64,000 nt of DNA from Flabesymbios commensalis (taxonomy: Eukaryota; Annelida; Polychaeta; Terebellida; Flabelligeridae), in NCBI GenBank assembly GCA_964017125.1, contig OZ024902.1, forward strand, positions 57,381,693 to 57,445,692, read 5' to 3'. This document shows, piece by piece, positions 1 to 10,433 of this stretch (the first letter of the stretch is position 1; every line of letters begins with the position of its first letter). A program made the position numbers and the translations under genes. Under the pieces are notes generated by a model that searched no databases, was not told the origin of the DNA, and saw only the letters and a list, made by a program, of their open reading frames with translations.

Positions 1-40
1 CTACTGTAGACGTCATATCGTCACCTTGTTAGCTTGCTAT

Positions 41-285
41 TGAGTCTCACAACGCTGAAATATATGTTAATAAACATGGAGAACAAAGGGGATATTTCAG
101 TTTGAAATTATCATACATGTTTTAGTTAGTTCTTTCTGATTCATTTGAGCACCTATGTTATGGGTCTACCGCCAATTTTTAAATTATTTCAGTGCAGGGA
201 GCATCATTCTATAGACGTCAGAATCTGACGTCTGTGGAGGTCAGATTCTGACGTCTAAAGACGGTCCCCGCGCTGAACGGGTTAA
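41..285 (+). mobile_element. TTAA-type MITE, copy 1 (worn 5' end)
   Basis: Matches the elements at 55872-56112 and 62336-62583: it shares CGCTGAAATAT near the start, TTATGGGTCTACCG in the middle, a palindrome of GACGTCAGAATCTGACGTC type near 212-262, and the end CGCGCTGAACGGGTTAA. Only the 3' terminus is clear; the 5' TTAACCC end has decayed. It has no coding capacity. TTAA flanks and CCC-type ends in the better copies suggest a piggyBac-like non-autonomous element. Confidence 0.6.
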
Positions 286-838
286 AGTTTCAAATCGGCT
301 ACTTTTAGAGTTGCAGATAAAAGCCTTTAAAACCAAAGCGGCAATGTTTAAAGGTAAATGTGATTCTCAACATAAGTGAAATTTAATGGATGGGTACAAA
401 TAGGAGCATAATGGGTTATTCAGTGAAGTAAAAGCGACTCAACTGATATAAAAAAGCGTCATGTATTCTAACATGCATATTGTGATACTGTTGCTGAAAA
501 TGTGTATTTAAAAGTATTGGAAAATAACGCTACTGACAGTCAGATGCGTCATTACCAGTCAGATGCACAATGGGGGGGGGGGTGGAGGGGGGCTATTGTA
601 ATCAAATATAATGAGATATACTTATTTGCAATGATATGCCAGTATAATAATTTTGGCATTATTCAAAACTTCGCGTACAATTTTTTTATTTTAATCTTTA
701 AAGCTCTGCATTAAATACTTTAAATTTTCACCCATTTTATATTTGGTCTCGCTACCGTGGGTGAAAATCGTTCATATATTATTTGCTCATTCTGGGACCA
801 AACTTCCCAATAACAGTGATCTGCTCGGCCAATAAAAA
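286..838. other. No recognised gene
   Basis: AT-rich sequence with a G-run near 571-580 and a short inverted repeat ATTTTCACCCA / TGGGTGAAAAT at about 727-768. Earlier exons of the claudin-like gene were not recognised here. Confidence 0.5.
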
Positions 839-916
839 ACATTTGTATAACATTTGTACAATGTCGTCCCAACGTCTTAGACTTTGGTCAACATTGTGCA
901 AATGTTATACAAATGT
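839..916. repeat. Palindromic element with GTC..GAC core, copy P1
   Basis: Arms ACATTTGTATAACATTTG and CAAATGTTATACAAATGT pair around the centre CCAACGTCTTAGACTTTGG. It ends about 18 nt before the putative acceptor of the next exon, so it supplies the end of that intron. The ATG at 913 lies inside this palindrome and is not a credible start codon. Confidence 0.7.
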
Positions 917-935
917 CTTGTGCCTACGGGGATAG

Positions 936-1368
936 GTTGTTATTTTATGGTTTGTTTTTATTCTACATACTAGGTGTGATTGGAGTCTCCGCAGTCTCAC
1001 TGTACGCCAGTGAGTTTGATGATGGCCAAGCTGCTAATTTGGATCTTTCGTGGTCTTTCGCCCTCGCCGTATCTGGATCAGTGATTCTACTGCTGAACGC
1101 CATCGTTCTTTGTATATGGGTGGTTTTGGACGGCTGCAGGATGAAGGCCACTGTAGGGAGCGGTATGCTAGGGACATCTCGACCATCCTGGCAGCGCAGA
1201 GCACATTACGATGACCGGGTGCGTGATTGGCAGAAGAGATCCTTCTCTGGGGCCTCAGCTTACAGTAACAGCTGGCAACGTCCTAGACGGGCTCCTGAAC
1301 GGGCTCCTGGACGGGCTGTACCAGCGTACCCATACGCCAAGAACCCCTACCAATATAACTATATGTGA
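936..1368 (+). CDS. Claudin/PMP22-like four-TM protein, last coding exon (partial)
   Basis: The frame is open from before 913 to the TGA at 1366-1368. A plausible acceptor AG lies at 934-935. The translated part has one hydrophobic segment (LLFYGLFLFYILGVIGVSAV), a short polar loop, a second hydrophobic segment (starting SWSFALAVSGSVILLLNAIV) and a basic, tyrosine-rich cytoplasmic tail of about 75 residues ending NPYQYNYM. Two late TM segments, an SW..A..G..L pattern in the last one and an Arg/Tyr-rich tail fit TM3-TM4 of the claudin/PMP22/EMP superfamily; the family is an inference. The tail has a short in-frame repeat (RAPE RAPG RAVP). Earlier exons with TM1-TM2 are missing from view. The last 17 or so codons form the first unit of the following minisatellite. 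An unrelated two-TM protein is the main alternative. Confidence 0.55.
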
Positions 1369-2610
1369 AACCTGTACCAGCGTACCGATACGCCAAGAAC
1401 CCCTACCAATATAACTACATGTAACACCTGTACCAGCGTACCGATACGCCAAGAACCCCTACCAATATAACTAAATGTGAAACCTGTACCTGCGTACCCA
1501 TACGACAAGAACCCCTACAAATGTAACTACATGTAACACCTGTACCAGCGTACCCATACGCCAAGAACCCCTACCAATATAACTATATGTGAAACCTATA
1601 CCAGCGTACCCATACGACAAAACTACCAATATAGCTATATGTGAAACCTACCGATACCGATACGCCAAGAAACCCTACCAATATAACTACATGTAACACC
1701 TGTACCAGCGTACCCATACGTCAAGAACCCCTACCAATGTAACTACATGTAACACCTGTACCAGCGTACCCATACGTCAAGAACCCCTACCAATGTAACT
1801 ACATGTAACACCTGTACCAGCGTACCCATACGCAAGAACCGCTACCAATACAACTACATGTAACACCTGTACCAGCGTACCCATACGTCAAGAACCCCTA
1901 CCAATGTAACTACATGTAAGACCTGTACCAGCGTACCCATACGACAAGAACCCCTATCAATATAACTACATTTAATACCTGTACCAGCGTACCCATACGT
2001 CAAGAACCCCCTACCAATGTAACCACATGTAACACCTGTACCAGCGTACCCATACGTCAAGGACCCCTATCACGATAACTACATGTAACACCTGTACCAG
2101 CGTACCCATACGCAAGAACCCCTACCAATACAACTACATGTAACACCTGTACCAGCGTACCCATGCGCCAAGAACCCCTACCTATGTAACTACATGTAAC
2201 ACCTGTACCAGCGTATCCAATACCTCAAGAACCCTTTCCTATATAACTACATGTAACACCTGTACCAGCGTACCCATACACCAAGAACCCCTACCAATGT
2301 AACTACATGTAACACCTGTACCAGCGTATCCAATACGTCAAGAACCCTTTCCTATATAACTACATGTAACACCTGTACCAGCGTACCCATACACCAAGAG
2401 CCCCTATCAAGATAACTACATGTATCACTATTACCACTGTACCCATACGCCAACAATCCCGACCAATATAACTACATATAACACCTGTACCAGCGTACCC
2501 ATACGTCAAGAACCGTACCAATATAACTTCATATACCATCTGTACAGGCGTACACATTTTTAAAGAACCCGTACGAATATAGCTACATACAGCATCAGTA
2601 AAGTTGCAAG
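1317..2610 (+). repeat. 56-bp minisatellite derived from a coding 3' end
   Basis: About 23 tandem units, exactly 56 bp apart where I measured (CGTACC at 1325, 1381, 1437, 1493). Each holds ACCTGTACCAGCGTACC, ATACGCCAAGAACCCCTACC and AATATAACTACATGTA. Unit 1 overlaps the last codons and stop of the claudin-like exon. Because 56 is not a multiple of 3, later units are out of frame with each other. The units towards 2400-2600 are the most diverged. Confidence 0.9.
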
Positions 2611-4045
2611 CGCACCGAAACACACATCTTCCACAACAAGTTATCTACCCACGAGCACGCAGTGCGATACCTTGCCTTATCGAGCATAGCGTCCAACTAT
2701 TTTAAATAGCGAGATACCTTGAATGTCACTCGTCTCAAGACCGGCCAATCAGACAGCGCTTGACAGCAAAGCTTGCTTCTTTCCGTTGGCCTGATGGATC
2801 AGATAGATATATAAGCTCGGAATCTCATGCTGAGGTCATTGTGTTCCCAGCAACCTGAATGGCGGCTACTAGGCCTATATGATTACTGGCCGCCATGACG
2901 AAATTCAGTACACCCCAATGGCTAAAATCAGAAATTCCCAACTTGTCTATATAATACATCTACATGTAGCAACGGAAACAGGTAACTGTGCATGAGAGAT
3001 GAACAAGAGGTCAATTCTTCGTGACCTTTTAGGACCTATTTATAAATCTGAAACATTTAATGAGGTTTGAATCTCAGACACACCCCTAAGATGACCACAT
3101 ACACAGATATAACTGATTATAGTACTCGATACGGCCAGGCTCATGCGGCAAGCTCTCGCGTGAGACTGGCCAAGGGAAGATGCGGAGCATCATGAAATAC
3201 ATGTAACATTTTCATAACGCTTCTGTTTTTGTGCTAATATGATGGGTGGGCGTAAGTATTCAAGTGACAGAGGGTCGATGACCTTCTTCTAGTTATTGCT
3301 CAATACAATATTAAACATTATGTCAACCCGCGCATGTTGACCATGAAATATCGTTCAGTAATTTTTTTTTGAACTGAAATATTTGAACTTCTTTTATTGG
3401 GTGATGATCTTAATCTCAGAAGATCCAGCATAACACATGAGAATGAAATTTACCTGCAGATTGCTGAGCTTTCCTGTACATATTTAGGAGCAAATATATA
3501 CATATACTGTAACCAGAGATTATTCATGAATGCTCTCTGCTGTAACTATAAGTTATGCACATTTCGACCCGAATTTCGCATACGACAATTTAATATGAAT
3601 CATAACGACATCATCATGCCAATAATATAATTGTTGATAGACCATTCATCACTAGTTTAAATGTGGTTATTGTTATGGATCATTATTATATTGTGAATAT
3701 GGAATTGTTATTCTGCATGAAAAATCAATGCTCTAAAGTATGGAATCAAAGGTAAATATTCGATATAATTCAATAGCATCTTTCAATGGGAGGTATATAA
3801 CACCTCGAAAAAAACCATTAGTACATGGGATAAGGATTAAGCTAACGGTTTATGAGATGTGTATTTGCCATGCGCGTTGTAATTTAGAGGAGATATTGAT
3901 ATAACTTCAGAAAAAAGAACAGCCTTCTGGCAAATGTTTTAGAGTTATAAGTAGTCCGGCTTCTAAACTTGACAAATGGTGTGAATAAAAGACAAACAAA
4001 CACAAACATAAACACTGTTTGCGTCTCTAGTACGCATTTAGTCTT
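2611..4045. other. No recognised gene
   Basis: Mostly unique-looking sequence. A small hairpin GGCGGCTACTAGG...GGCCGCC lies near 2861-2895. No homology-bearing reading frame was seen. Confidence 0.5.
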
Positions 4046-4154
4046 CCCAGCAAACATGAGATGTTGGCCCAATGTTGGTTTACTGTTGGGCAAACGTCGT
4101 ATACGGTGGGCCAACAGTAAACCAACGTTGGACCAACGTCCCATATTTGCTGGG
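4046..4154. repeat. Palindromic element, copy P2 (complete ends)
   Basis: Ends CCCAGCAAACATG and CATATTTGCTGGG are inverted. The arms TTGGTTTACTGTTGGGC and GCCCAACAGTAAACCAA (the second read with one change) flank the core AACGTCGTATACGGTG. This is one of the best copies for defining the CCCAGCAAA terminus. Confidence 0.8.
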
Positions 4155-4275
4155 TTAGCTTTTGATGCACTAGGCCTGTGTACATACATTTATAACATAG
4201 ACCAGTGGGAACTGGATGCAAGCAGTCTTTTTTGCATTTATTACGAGTTTGCTATAGTTTTAGATTTAACAATGT

Positions 4276-4650
4276 TTAAAGGGACTGGCCCAGGCTAAAA
4301 TTATAAAAAAATCGGTGATTTTATTTTGGCTTCCTAATATGACCATATGATGTAAACATGTCCATAGACTAGAACTGCAAATGTTTTTTTATTTTTATGC
4401 TGCGCATTCACCAGTCAGAATAGATATAGAGACGAAATTCCCGTATTTCTAATTTTTGACATGGTTGTCAATAATTAGAAATCAGGAATTTCGTCTTTAT
4501 ATCTAGCCTAACTGGTGAATGCGCAGCACAAAAATTAAAAAAACTTTGCAGTTCTAGTCTATGGACATGTTCACATCATATGGTCATCTTAAGAAGCCAA
4601 AATAAAATCACCGATTTTTTGATGATTTTAGCGTGGGCTAGTCCCTTTAA
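4276..4650. mobile_element. Foldback MITE, TTAA target, family AGGGACTGGCCC
   Basis: TTAA at 4276-4279 and 4647-4650 bracket inverted termini AGGGACTGGCCCAGGCTAA and TTAGCGTGGGCTAGTCCCT. The arms are long (about 160 bp each), for example CATGTCCATAGACTAGAAC against GTTCTAGTCTATGGACATG. It is non-coding. Further copies lie at 31980-32239 and, without termini, at 45287-45490. TTAA duplication suggests mobilisation by a piggyBac-like transposase. Confidence 0.85.
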
Positions 4651-5989
4651 ATTGATCATGACATAATTTAGAAAACTGTATTATTAGACCATTTCGGATT
4701 TTAAAGTGTAGTTTACGGTTACGATAGACTTATTTATTATTATTATAAAATATTGTATGTGTGTATACTATACCCTGTTACCATGGTTACGTATATAAAT
4801 TAGTAGTCCCAGACAGTGGATTAAAACCTTACGTTATTTAGTGGGAATCACTCTAATTATTCTTGAATTTCCCCAAATTACCACAAAACAAAACTTCAGA
4901 TTTTACAAAGTGTTCAAGTCTAATGGAATAGTATTTTAAATTTATAGCTCACTAATAATATTCAAGGTCAAGATAAAAAGTGAAATGAACCAAGCACATT
5001 TGGCTCCAGCATAGACATATTAAATGTTGCCGACTGACACAAGTATAACACGTGACTATATGACGCATTTGATTGGTTGGACTAGAGTAGCATACCTGTT
5101 GCCTACATTTAAAGATATGTATGATATTTAATGAATAAATAACAGGATAATCAGAAAAGCGGAAGGATCATGTTTAAAATTGTGTTTACATTTCATAATG
5201 TTTTTTTCGTAATACGCTGCTATGTTGTCCATAGACATGATGCAATATATTGAATTTGAAAATCCGTTCCCTATTATTGAATTCTTAGAAATATTTGAAA
5301 ATTCCTGTTCAATCCCAGTCATGCTCAATTCCCAAACCCAATGAAGGAAACAACCATGACAACCAATCAGCATTTCACCGTAACATTTCACTTTTAGTAT
5401 GAAAACAGTTTTCTACTTTATTTCTGTGAAAGAGATGCAATATGTAAAGATATGTGTTTTCATTGGTGCCATAGCTTATATTCTAGATGCCTTGAGGATA
5501 TATATCATGTTTATAAGATTATATAATTATTTTGTATTATATTTATTGATATATATGTTATTTGCACTTTAGGGCAGATGCTATTTTTATTGCACACTGT
5601 AACCAGAATATTGTAATATTATTATATAAAAATACACCTATATACATACACAAATATTACAATTACTTCTTGTTGTCTACTTTTTTGGTTGCAGATAGTT
5701 TCTCAGTAGCCTATAATAACGCATAATTCTTTTTGTAAAGAATTTTTTTTTTCAAGTTTTAACAGAGAGTTCGCACCAATGTCGTTCGATGTCACCATCT
5801 TGCAATAGAAAAACTACACTGTAAAATAAGTCGTTTTCGTAGACGTACAAATTAATAGACATAATGTTTTTTTACCTACGAAAAGGTTTATTTTCACTTA
5901 CAGTTAGTATTTTGACTTTAGTAGCATAAAAATGCAGTATCTCAAAGTCGAATCGTTTAAATAATATGATTTCCAACATTGGGACTATA
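4651..5989. other. No recognised gene
   Basis: AT-rich sequence with simple runs around 5560-5760. No coding signal was seen. Confidence 0.5.
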
Positions 5990-6690
5990 ATAGTGGAACA
6001 ACGTCATTCATGCATGCAAATTACAAAATTCATGGAAGTCGTTTCACTAACTTTTAAAGACCACAGGATAACCTAATTCATGCAAATTAACACAATTTTA
6101 AATCCACAAACCTATAAAATGCTCTTACTTTGCAATCAAATCACCCACAGGGGTGTGTTTGGTGTCAATACTCTGGTTTTTCACCCCATTGAAGTCGTTT
6201 CACAGATCAACCAAATTAGCATAAATTAACATAAATTACCATCATTAACGCAAAAAAACTATCAAATGTACTAATTTTTCGACCAAATCACTTACAGAGG
6301 TGTTTTTGTTGTCTATACCCAGGCTTTCCACCCAGTGGAAGTCGTTTCACTACATTTTGAAGACCTCGGATCAACCTTATTTGCATAAAATATTATAAAT
6401 TAATACATTTAAATCCAAAAACCTATAAAGTGCTCTAGCTTTGCAACCAAGTCATCCACAGTGGGGTGTTTGGTGTCTATGCCCAGATTTTTCACCCAAG
6501 GAAGTCGTTTCAATCCATTTTGAAGACATTGCATCAACCTAATTTGCATAAATTATTATAAATTGGCATAATTGAAGCCAAAAACATATGAAATGCTCAA
6601 TGTCAAAACTCGTAAATTACCATACCTGAAGCGGAAAAAATATAAAATGTTGTAACCTTTCAACCAAATCACCAACACAGTTGTTTTTGG
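5990..6690 (+). repeat. Satellite of about 155 bp, direct units
   Basis: At least four diverged units, each with GGAAGTCGTTTCAC (near 6034, 6191, 6338 and 6499), a TTTGCATAAATTA-like stretch, and a CAAATCACCCACAGGGGTGT-like stretch. Spacing is about 147-161 bp. The same satellite runs in the opposite orientation at 7145-7523. Confidence 0.8.
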
Positions 6691-7144
6691 AGTCTATATA
6701 AATCGCATCCGAGTTTAAATGGCACAAGAACGAGCAGGTACAGTGACCACGCGGTAAAATCTAAAGTCGTCTTAGAATCTTCGGCCTTGATAAAAACCTG
6801 CACCTTTATATATATTCAATGTTGATTAATGATCTAACAGCCTTTACTGAACTTTAAATAATATATTTGTCACTATCACCACCTAATACTTCCACCTATA
6901 CGTCAATGCAATAAATAATAAATGGATAGATTAAACTATTACACATGAATAGTGTAACCAATGTCACAGTTTTTAAAACATTATTTTCGTAATTTTTTTA
7001 TTCAGATCAAATATTATTCGACACATAACCTACAATTCAAATTAGCAGTGGGTGGTCGCCAGAGACGACACGTGAATATCAACACGTCAAACATACTCTC
7101 TTACACCAAATCATATTCAAATTTAGATGCTTATAAATGTTTAG

Positions 7145-7523
7145 CTTAATGTACGCAAATTAGGTTGATCTTTGGTCTTCATAATGTAGTCAAACGAATT
7201 CCACGAAGTGGAACACTCGGGTATAGATACCAAAAACACCTGTGTGAGTGACTTGGTTTAAAAGTTGGAGCATTTTTAAAGGTTTTGGCTTTAAATATGT
7301 TAATGTATGTTAATGCAGACGCAAGGTGAAAATCCTGGGTATTGACACCAAAAACAGCTGTGTAAGTGATTTTGTTGAAAAATTAAAGCATTTTATATGT
7401 TTTAGGATTTAAATATGTTACTTTATGTTAACTTATGTAAATTAGGTTGGTATGTTTTCCTTAAAATGTAGTGAAACGACTCCCATGAGTTGAAAACCAT
7501 GGGTATAGCCACCAAAAACACAC
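7145..7523 (-). repeat. Same satellite in inverted orientation, left of the LINE
   Basis: Units read GTAGTGAAACGACTCCCATG, GGTATAGATACCAAAAACACC and GTGTGAGTGACTTGG, the reverse complement of the units at 5990-6690. The last unit is cut after CCAAAAACACACG at about 7523, where the LINE reading frame begins. Confidence 0.8.
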
Positions 7524-9632
7524 GTCAAAAAGTTTGACGAGCATGTAAAACAGGTGGTAGCTGATTTCTCTGCTAATATAAACACTGATCGCGAGATGCA
7601 CGTTTGTAATGATGTTATAATGCCAGGTGAAGTTGAAATTGTGTGTAAACAATTAAAGCTTAATAAAGCCTGTGGTTACGATGGTATTCGTGCAGAAAAT
7701 CTTCGGCACGCAGATAAAACTACTTACTTTGTGCTTAGCAGAGTTTTCACCGCAATGTTTTTAAATGGATACAGACCTGAATGTATGAAACGTGGTATTA
7801 TCATTCCTATACCCAAAGGTAAAAAAGATCATAGTGATCCGAATAACTACAGAGGTATAACCCTCCTTAGTACACTTAGTAAGGTATATGATAAAATCCT
7901 ACTAAAGAGATATGAGAATTGGTTCAGAACCACATTATCTAATCTGCAAGGGGTAGCAGAGAAGGGTGGCTCCAGTATAAATACTGCTCTGTTACTACAC
8001 GAAGCTATTGCCCATACTGAAAACACCTATGTAGCACTCCTTGATGTAAAGAAAGCGTTTGATAGTGTCTGGATAAAGGGACTTATGTATAAACTTATTA
8101 ATTTAGGAATGGATAAACGGCTGTGGTCCGTTATATATGATAGCTACAATGGGTTCAAATGTTCTGTGAGGATAGCTGGAGGCCTATCCAATTGGTTTTG
8201 TCCCCAACAGGGAGTACATCAAGGTGATGTCATGTCTATGTACCTTTTTTGCATATACAACAATGACTTGTTAAATGAACTGGTTAGCATAGCCTGTCCT
8301 ATTTCCATTGCTCATACAATACTTACATGTCCAGCCTTTGCTGATGATATCGCTGTTGCTGCCAAGTCAGAATCTACTTTACAATATATAGTTGACGAGG
8401 CTGTTGAACACAGTATTAAATGGAGATATAGTTTTAATTTGGACAAAATTCGAATACTTGTTTTCTGTAAAAATAACAGAGTGCGTATTGTTAATATCAC
8501 AATAAGAAACCAGTTGCTAAAACAGGTTGACAGTCACCTTCATGTAGGTATCCCACTATGCAGCACAAAAAAAGCAGATAAAAACTTTTGTAATGAAAGG
8601 ATCACCTGTCACAAAAAGCTTGTGAATATGATTTTAAGTATTGGTAGCAGTACTGGTGGTATTAATCCTATCAGTGGTAGTAAACTGTACTGGGCTGTGG
8701 CAGTGCCTAAATTACTATACGGGTGTGAGGTGTGGTCAATGAGTGAACAGAGTGTATTAATGATGGAGCAGGCTCATGTATGGGCAGCACGCGCCCTACA
8801 GAGTCTGCCAAATCACAGCTCATGTCTAGCGGTCACTGCTTCACTTGGATGGCTGAGTATTGAGTCACACATTGACATAAAACGGTTATGTTATGTACAC
8901 AGGTTAATTTGTGCTGAACCTCGCTCCATAGCCCGTAAATTGACTGTTCATGTTTTTATGCAAATGTATATAGATAAAGATATTTCTACATATGAGGGAC
9001 CCATTGCTGTTTTATATAAAACTTGTAAGAAATATAATCTACTGGATATCGTGTACAATGAATTATTTTTTAGTGCAACTCCCATGTCATCTACACGTTG
9101 GAAAAAATGTGTTTATAACTCTGTAAGTCAACAGCATATTGCGCGTTGGAATATGTCCCGCATAATGTACACAAGTTTATATTTGTTTAACAAATGTGTG
9201 AAATCTGTGAACTGTTTATGGATTTGGAAGGTTGCAAAACGTAATCAGGCTTTTTTAAGTAAATGTAAAACTGTTGCTAGGATTTTAATCGGTAGCGGAT
9301 GTATCTTTTATAGTTTTTCAGGTGATAATGTCCGACATTTACAAATATGCTCTCTGTGCGATTCTTATGACAGATTAACTGTTGCTCACGCGTTGTTGAG
9401 CTGTGCGAGTCTTGAACCTCTTAGAAGTGTCAGCTGGGCCGCCGCTACTCAGTCTATGCCCGGTCCCCTGGCTGAGTCGTTAGGCTCGCTTTGTGGCAAT
9501 GAGAAAATGATTATGTTATTGAGCGGATTGAATTGTCCTTACATTACAGAGTGGCAGGTTATATATGAGGACATTATCACTTTTCTCGCCACAATGTACA
9601 CTAAGTTCAAGGCGAATTTAAATCGACTGTGA
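7524..9632 (+). CDS. LINE reverse transcriptase (N-terminally truncated by insertion)
   Basis: About 702 sense codons without a stop. Counting from codon 7554: KACGYDGI near residue 39; PIPKGKKDHSDPNNYRGITL near 85-105; LLDVKKAFDSVW near 162-173 (first catalytic Asp); QGVHQGD near 219-225; FADD near 262-265 (catalytic pair, Phe replacing the usual Tyr). A C-terminal CxxC...HxxxxxC cluster (CSLCDSYDRLTVAHALLSC) near 600-618 is typical of CR1/Jockey/R1-group LINEs. I saw no RNase H domain. There is no initiator ATG near the start because the frame enters directly from the insertion junction. The long open frame points to a recent insertion. The exact LINE clade cannot be set by eye. Confidence 0.9.
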   Translation, partial: VKKFDEHVKQVVADFSANINTDREMHVCNDVIMPGEVEIVCKQLKLNKACGYDGIRAENLRHADKTTYFVLSRVFTAMFLNGYRPECMKRGIIIPIPKGKKDHSDPNNYRGITLLSTLSKVYDKILLKRYENWFRTTLSNLQGVAEKGGSSINTALLLHEAIAHTENTYVALLDVKKAFDSVWIKGLMYKLINLGMDKRLWSVIYDSYNGFKCSVRIAGGLSNWFCPQQGVHQGDVMSMYLFCIYNNDLLNELVSIACPISIAHTILTCPAFADDIAVAAKSESTLQYIVDEAVEHSIKWRYSFNLDKIRILVFCKNNRVRIVNITIRNQLLKQVDSHLHVGIPLCSTKKADKNFCNERITCHKKLVNMILSIGSSTGGINPISGSKLYWAVAVPKLLYGCEVWSMSEQSVLMMEQAHVWAARALQSLPNHSSCLAVTASLGWLSIESHIDIKRLCYVHRLICAEPRSIARKLTVHVFMQMYIDKDISTYEGPIAVLYKTCKKYNLLDIVYNELFFSATPMSSTRWKKCVYNSVSQQHIARWNMSRIMYTSLYLFNKCVKSVNCLWIWKVAKRNQAFLSKCKTVARILIGSGCIFYSFSGDNVRHLQICSLCDSYDRLTVAHALLSCASLEPLRSVSWAAATQSMPGPLAESLGSLCGNEKMIMLLSGLNCPYITEWQVIYEDIITFLATMYTKFKANLNRL

Positions 9633-9710
9633 TTTTCCACGAGCTGTTCACAATACCTTGAAATGTCACAGTAATCATACGAATTTGAGCCATTTTGGGA
9701 TTAGAGTTGG

Positions 9711-9829
9711 ACCCACCCCGGCCGGCCCAGTGCGTTGGCCCTGTGTTGATCTGATCTTGGTCCAACGTCGTAGACGCTGGACCAGCATTGGATCGACATC
9801 GGACCGACGTATTGTGCCGGCTGGGTGGT
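9711..9829. repeat. Palindromic element, copy P3 (inside LINE 3' UTR)
   Basis: Core TTGGTCCAACGTCGTAGACG followed by CTGGACCAGCATTGGAT, with outer CCCACCCCGGCCGGCCCAGT and CCGGCTGGGTGG. It lies in the non-coding tail of the LINE, so it either inserted there or is part of this LINE's 3' end. Confidence 0.65.
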
Positions 9830-10159
9830 TTCAGGCGGTGTACCAGCCTTGTGCCAATTTCGGCTGTACTTTTTCGTTTGTACTTTTATAAACACATGCT
9901 ACAATGTTTCACCCTCTGTACATAATGTTAATAATGTGTGTATTTGGTAATTTTTCAATAGAAGTTCTGACGCATTTATGTAATGTCAAATAAAAAAGAA
10001 GATTTATTAACATTTATAATTAAAATTAGCTACGCAATTAATTATTTATCTATCGGTTATAATACTATGTAGAATTGTATTTGTATTGTCTTTACTGTAT
10101 ACCATGTATAACACATGTACTTCAATATGGAGGTGAATAAAGACATATACATATATACA

Positions 10160-10290
10160 TGTGCGAGGGGTTTTGTCGAAAAGTTACATGCATATAAGCG
10201 CTTTTTTTGCTAATTTGTGCAAATTAGATAAATTTATGGATTTTAAATAAACTAAGACAAAGTCCATGGAATGAAACCCTATGAATGAAC
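10160..10290 (-). repeat. Satellite remainder, right of the LINE
   Basis: GTGCGAGGGGTTTTGTCGAA and TTTGTGCAAATTAG continue the satellite unit broken at about 7523 (compare GTGTAAGTGATTTTGTTGAA at about 7361). Divergence is considerable. Confidence 0.55.
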
Positions 10291-10433
10291 ACAAATATAC
10301 ATTTCTGAGAAAGTGTGTCGTAACGTCCAATGATGTGTCGAAATGACTAGTTTTTTGTAGTGTTTCTGTGTCGAAGTTTCTCCTCTTTGTCGAAATTGCA
10401 CTGTACCGAAATTGCACTGTGTCGAATTGAGTG

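Larger units (their letters stand above)
7524..10159 (+). mobile_element. 5'-truncated LINE with open RT frame
   Basis: The reverse-transcriptase frame is open from the junction with the satellite (about 7524) to 9632. About 530 bp of 3' UTR follow, with AATAAA at 10136-10141 and an ACATAT-rich tail. Satellite sequence resumes at about 10160 at the point where it was interrupted. No endonuclease domain is present, so the copy is 5'-truncated, as is usual for target-primed reverse transcription. Confidence 0.85.

Noticed and set aside
913-935. Start codon of the claudin-like protein at 913
   Set aside because: The ATG lies in the last bases of the palindromic element and the protein would lack TM1-TM2; an internal exon acceptor at 934-935 fits better.
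3884-4298. Overlapping open frames of about 100 codons on both strands
   Set aside because: They run through the palindromic element at 4046-4154; the apparent repeats in the peptides reflect the palindrome.
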